From CAZPMT01 sp964587655 (GTDB lineage Bacteria > Hydrogenedentota > Hydrogenedentia > Hydrogenedentales > SLHB01): a stretch of 9,037 bases of DNA. A model generated the notes under the pieces. The model made no database searches. It worked only from the letters and a program-made list of their open reading frames with translations, and had not been told where the DNA came from. This document shows positions 7,119 to 9,037 of the stretch, piece after piece. The stretch covers positions 1-9,037 of the forward strand of contig CAZPMT010000177.1 of the NCBI GenBank assembly GCA_964587655.1, written 5' to 3'. Positions within the stretch are counted from its first letter, which is position 1, and each line of letters starts with the position of its first letter. Both the position numbers and the translations under genes were made by a program.

Positions 7119-7142
7119 AATACGGGGGGGGGGGCGTATGAT
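7112..7142 (+). promoter_or_regulatory. Fibre-gene promoter with an 11-G tract in the spacer (phase-variation candidate)
   Basis: TTGACA (7112-7117) is a perfect -35 box and TATGAT (7137-7142) is a five-of-six -10 box. They are 19 bp apart, 2 bp more than optimal. The spacer contains 11 consecutive G (7124-7134). Predicted transcription starts near 7149 and gives a leader of about 40 nt. Because only the G-run can easily change length, slippage would alter the box spacing: 9 G would give the ideal 17 bp and 10 G would give 18 bp. As drawn, the promoter should be weak. A sequencing error in the homopolymer could also change this count. Confidence 0.68.
7124..7134 (+). repeat. Homopolymeric G tract, 11 bases
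   Basis: An uninterrupted run of 11 G lies between the promoter boxes of the fibre gene. Runs of this length are rare by chance and are classic sites of replication slippage. It is the only homopolymer of this length that I noticed in the window. Confidence 0.95.
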
Positions 7143-7187
7143 AGGTGCGTACTGGGAATCAGATGCTTCTAACTGGAGGGTGGGCAA

Positions 7188-9035
7188 ATGGGTTTCGGGA
7201 AAAGTGTCAAACAATCCTCGTTCGTGCTGGTCATCGTTGCCGCGTCATTCTCGACGTTGTTCGTTACCGGCCTCACACATGCCCAGTCGGGTATTGAGCT
7301 TGAGGTCGAGGGAAACAGCACGGTCGACGGAGACATGTTAGTCGAAGGGAACCTGGACGTCCTTGGGCTTATCACTGCGGGAACCGGGAGCGGAAATGTC
7401 CTCACGAACGCGAGTGGTTTGATCGACGGATCAAAGATCCAAACCGGAACGGTGAACAGCGACCAACTGAACGACGGCGCGGTAACAGGAGCGAAGATCG
7501 CAGGCACAACCATTGCGGAAGGCAATCTGCAAGACGGAGCCGTCACCTCAGGCAAGCTGGCTGCGGATGCCGTGACCAACGCCAAGATCGCCGATAGCGC
7601 CGTGGGTACAGCGGAGATCGCCGCCGACGCCGTGGGCGCGAGTGAGATAGCCGCGGGCGCCGTAGGATCCCTCGAAATATCGGACGGAACTGTAGCCACA
7701 GCGGACCTTGCCGCCAACGCAGTGGACACGAGCAAGATCGTCGATGGCACGATCACAAACAGCGACATTGCAGCCACCAACAGCATTACCGCAGACCGCC
7801 TCGCGGCGGACTCGGTCGGCAGCAGCGAGATCGCCGCCGACGCCGTGGGTTCGAGCGAGATAGCTACGGGCACCGTGGGAACCCTCGAAATCGCGGACGG
7901 ATCCGTAGGCGCGGCAGACCTCGCCGCCAACGCAGTGGACACGAGCAAGATCCTCGATGGCACAATCACAAACAGTGACATTGCAGCCACCAATAGCATT
8001 ACCGCAGACCGCCTCGCGGCGGACTCGGTCGGCAGCAGCGAGATCGCCGCCGCCGCCGTAGGCGCGAGCGAGATAGCCACAGGCGCCGTAGGAACCTCCG
8101 AAATCGCCGACGGAACTGTAGGCACAGCAGACCTCGCCGCCAACGCCGTCAATGCGGACAAGCTGGACGAGACCGCAAGCTACACCGTCGACAACCTTTA
8201 CGCCACCGGAAAGATCGGTATTGGCACGACTACCGTTCCGCGCGGCGGTCTGGGTGGGGCGCTGCTGGCTCTTCACGGTCCGGACATGAACCTGGCAGGG
8301 CCGCATTTCCGGACCACAACATCCGCGGACGACTACCCGCTCATGGACTTCATGTCCTGGAAGCACGACAACATGGGAATCCGCTTCGACGCCTATTGGG
8401 ACGGAGCACAGAAGAGCGCGGATGCAGGCTCGAATGCCATGCTGGTGAAAGGTGGAGACAAGCTCTCAATGTGGTATTCGAGTGGTGTTGCCGCGGGCAG
8501 TACTTTGACCTGGAACTACGGGATCATACTGGACCTTACTAACGGCAGCGTCTCGATGCCCAACCTGCCGACAGGGCAAGGATCGTATCCGGTCCGTATT
8601 GACGCGAACGGCAAGCTCTACAAAGATACCAGTAGCTCGATCCGTTACAAGGAAAACGTACGCGAGGCTGCGACCGCGGACACATCGTGGATATATGGAC
8701 TTAGAGCCGTTATGTTTGACTACAAAGATCACACGTTGGGCATGAACCAGTGCGGCTTGATTGCGGAGGAGGTTGAGCAGGTCAACGCCAACATCGTGGT
8801 GTATAGAGAAGACATTACTTATGGGCCGGAGGTAACGGACGAAAACGGCAACCCAGATCCAAGCGGCTACCGTCCCATGATCGTCACGAAGACCAATGAG
8901 CCTGAAACGGTGCGTTACGATAAGCTGACCGTCCCCATGCTGGCCGAGATGCAGAAACTCCGCGACCGCGTCAAGGAACTCGATGCATATTTCGGGCGCG
9001 GCCACTTCGTGAATTCGGCTGATCGCGGCCAGTAA
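7188..9035 (+). CDS. Secreted fibre-like protein with decapeptide repeats and C-terminal peptidase S74 chaperone domain, 615 aa
   Basis: The start ATG has GGAGG at 7175-7179, 8 nt upstream. Residues 1-32 look like a signal peptide (K5/K8, a hydrophobic core at about 11-28, then THA before QSG), so export is expected. Residues about 95-322 are ten-residue repeats of the type (I/L)A-x-x-AVG-x-x-E, with a hydrophobic residue at nearly every fifth position, suggesting a beta-helix-like or fibrous trimer stalk. Residues about 335-475 form a Gly/Asp-rich head (FDAYWDGAQKSADAGSN at 400-416). Residues 483-600 match the peptidase S74 (endosialidase-type intramolecular chaperone) domain: SSIRYKENV with Ser483 and Lys488 as the expected dyad, GLIAEEVEQV (523-532) and a final coiled coil (about 583-600). 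In this family the domain trimerises the fibre and then cuts itself off; cleavage before Ser483 is predicted. The domain is best known from phage tail spikes, but no phage genes are near and a signal peptide argues for a cell-surface role. Ligand and function are unknown. Confidence 0.92.
   Translation: MGFGKSVKQSSFVLVIVAASFSTLFVTGLTHAQSGIELEVEGNSTVDGDMLVEGNLDVLGLITAGTGSGNVLTNASGLIDGSKIQTGTVNSDQLNDGAVTGAKIAGTTIAEGNLQDGAVTSGKLAADAVTNAKIADSAVGTAEIAADAVGASEIAAGAVGSLEISDGTVATADLAANAVDTSKIVDGTITNSDIAATNSITADRLAADSVGSSEIAADAVGSSEIATGTVGTLEIADGSVGAADLAANAVDTSKILDGTITNSDIAATNSITADRLAADSVGSSEIAAAAVGASEIATGAVGTSEIADGTVGTADLAANAVNADKLDETASYTVDNLYATGKIGIGTTTVPRGGLGGALLALHGPDMNLAGPHFRTTTSADDYPLMDFMSWKHDNMGIRFDAYWDGAQKSADAGSNAMLVKGGDKLSMWYSSGVAAGSTLTWNYGIILDLTNGSVSMPNLPTGQGSYPVRIDANGKLYKDTSSSIRYKENVREAATADTSWIYGLRAVMFDYKDHTLGMNQCGLIAEEVEQVNANIVVYREDITYGPEVTDENGNPDPSGYRPMIVTKTNEPETVRYDKLTVPMLAEMQKLRDRVKELDAYFGRGHFVNSADRGQ
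7470..8153 (+). repeat. Decapeptide-coding repeat array (about 23 units)
   Basis: Thirty-base units encode ten-residue repeats such as LAANAVDTSK, IVDGTITNSD and IAADAVGSSE. Units differ mainly at positions 2-4 and 8-9, while the hydrophobic residues are kept. Two units are 11 residues long (IAATNSITADR), so the hydrophobic spacing slips by one there. This is the stalk-forming part of the fibre protein. Confidence 0.88.
7711..8136 (+). repeat. Two tandem 213-bp higher-order repeat units
   Basis: The same 10-base anchor (CCGCCAACGC) begins at 7711, 7924 and 8137, exactly 213 bp apart each time. Copies 7711-7923 and 7924-8136 align without gaps, with about 19 differences by hand count (about 91% identical). 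Each encodes 71 residues, that is six decamers plus one 11-mer. The third anchor starts a short remnant that leaves the repeat at about 8153. The pattern fits a duplication of a seven-repeat block after the decamers had already diverged. Confidence 0.9.
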
Positions 9036-9037
9036 GA

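Larger units (their letters stand above)
6843..7187. other. Divergent intergenic region between the GH38 gene and the fibre gene
   Basis: This 345-bp gap sits between two genes that point away from each other. The right end holds the promoter and ribosome site of the fibre gene. The left end holds the ribosome site of the GH38 gene. In between, a minus-strand frame of 67 codons (7051-6848, TTG start) stays open and ends 5 bp before the GH38 ATG. It has no visible ribosome site and I do not call it a gene. A short inverted repeat, AGAAT/ATTCT (7053-7057 with 7062-7066), is too small to interpret. Confidence 0.6.

Noticed and set aside
7169..8161. 330-codon minus-strand frame rich in Ala, Ser and Pro repeats
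   Set aside because: It is the antisense image of the decapeptide repeat array. The plus strand has the signal peptide, promoter, ribosome site and S74 domain.
7548..8366. 272-codon minus-strand frame over the same repeats
   Set aside because: This is also a repeat shadow, Gly/Arg/Cys-rich with no recognisable domain.
7188..9035. Window as a prophage because of the S74 fibre domain
   Set aside because: No other phage gene is visible, the protein has a signal peptide and its own promoter, and the neighbours are metabolic or exported cellular proteins.

Overview
The window is GC-rich bacterial DNA with four protein-coding genes. Three lie on the minus strand (1-988 partial, 1309-1914, 2157-6842) and one on the plus strand (7188-9035). 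No rRNA, tRNA, CRISPR array, transposase or phage structural module is visible. Large multi-domain enzymes, a secreted SUMF1-type protein ending in a long Gly-Glu repeat, and a secreted fibre protein resemble genomes of the PVC, Lentisphaerae or Hydrogenedentes type. That assignment rests on remembered family style only and is low confidence.

Left part (1-2156). A secreted formylglycine-generating-enzyme-like (SUMF1 fold) protein runs off the left edge in a Glu-Gly dipeptide repeat. It carries only one of the two cysteines that bind copper in true FGE, so it is probably not a sulfatase activator. Next is a 201-residue soluble helical protein of unknown function. It has a GTG start and a well-formed sigma70-type promoter (TTGACA, 17 bp, TATATT). 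The -35 box of that promoter sits inside a perfect 7-1-7 palindrome, with a tandem 9-bp repeat just upstream.

Centre (2157-6842). One very large gene encodes a GH38 alpha-mannosidase-like glycoside hydrolase of 1561 residues with no signal peptide. The zinc and nucleophile motifs are intact (HxD, DxFGH, QHHDxITGT). It carries extra beta-rich domains at both ends, including a NEW3-like domain near the C-terminus. The best start is the ATG at 6842, not the GTG at 6851, because the GTG overlaps the Shine-Dalgarno sequence.

Right part (6843-9037). A 345-bp divergent intergenic region separates the GH38 gene from a 615-residue secreted fibre-like protein. That protein has a signal peptide, about 23 ten-residue repeats (including two exact-length 213-bp higher-order units), a fibre-tip-like region and a C-terminal peptidase S74 intramolecular chaperone domain with its Ser and Lys.

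The most interesting signal is the promoter of this fibre gene. Its -35 (TTGACA) and -10 (TATGAT) boxes are separated by 19 bp containing an uninterrupted run of 11 G. This is the arrangement that drives slipped-strand phase variation of surface proteins elsewhere, for example Neisseria porA. The hypothesis is a phase-variable fibre or adhesin in a non-pathogen-like bacterium. The four genes do not form an obvious single pathway. The minus-strand genes are separated by 242-320 bp gaps and are probably transcribed independently.
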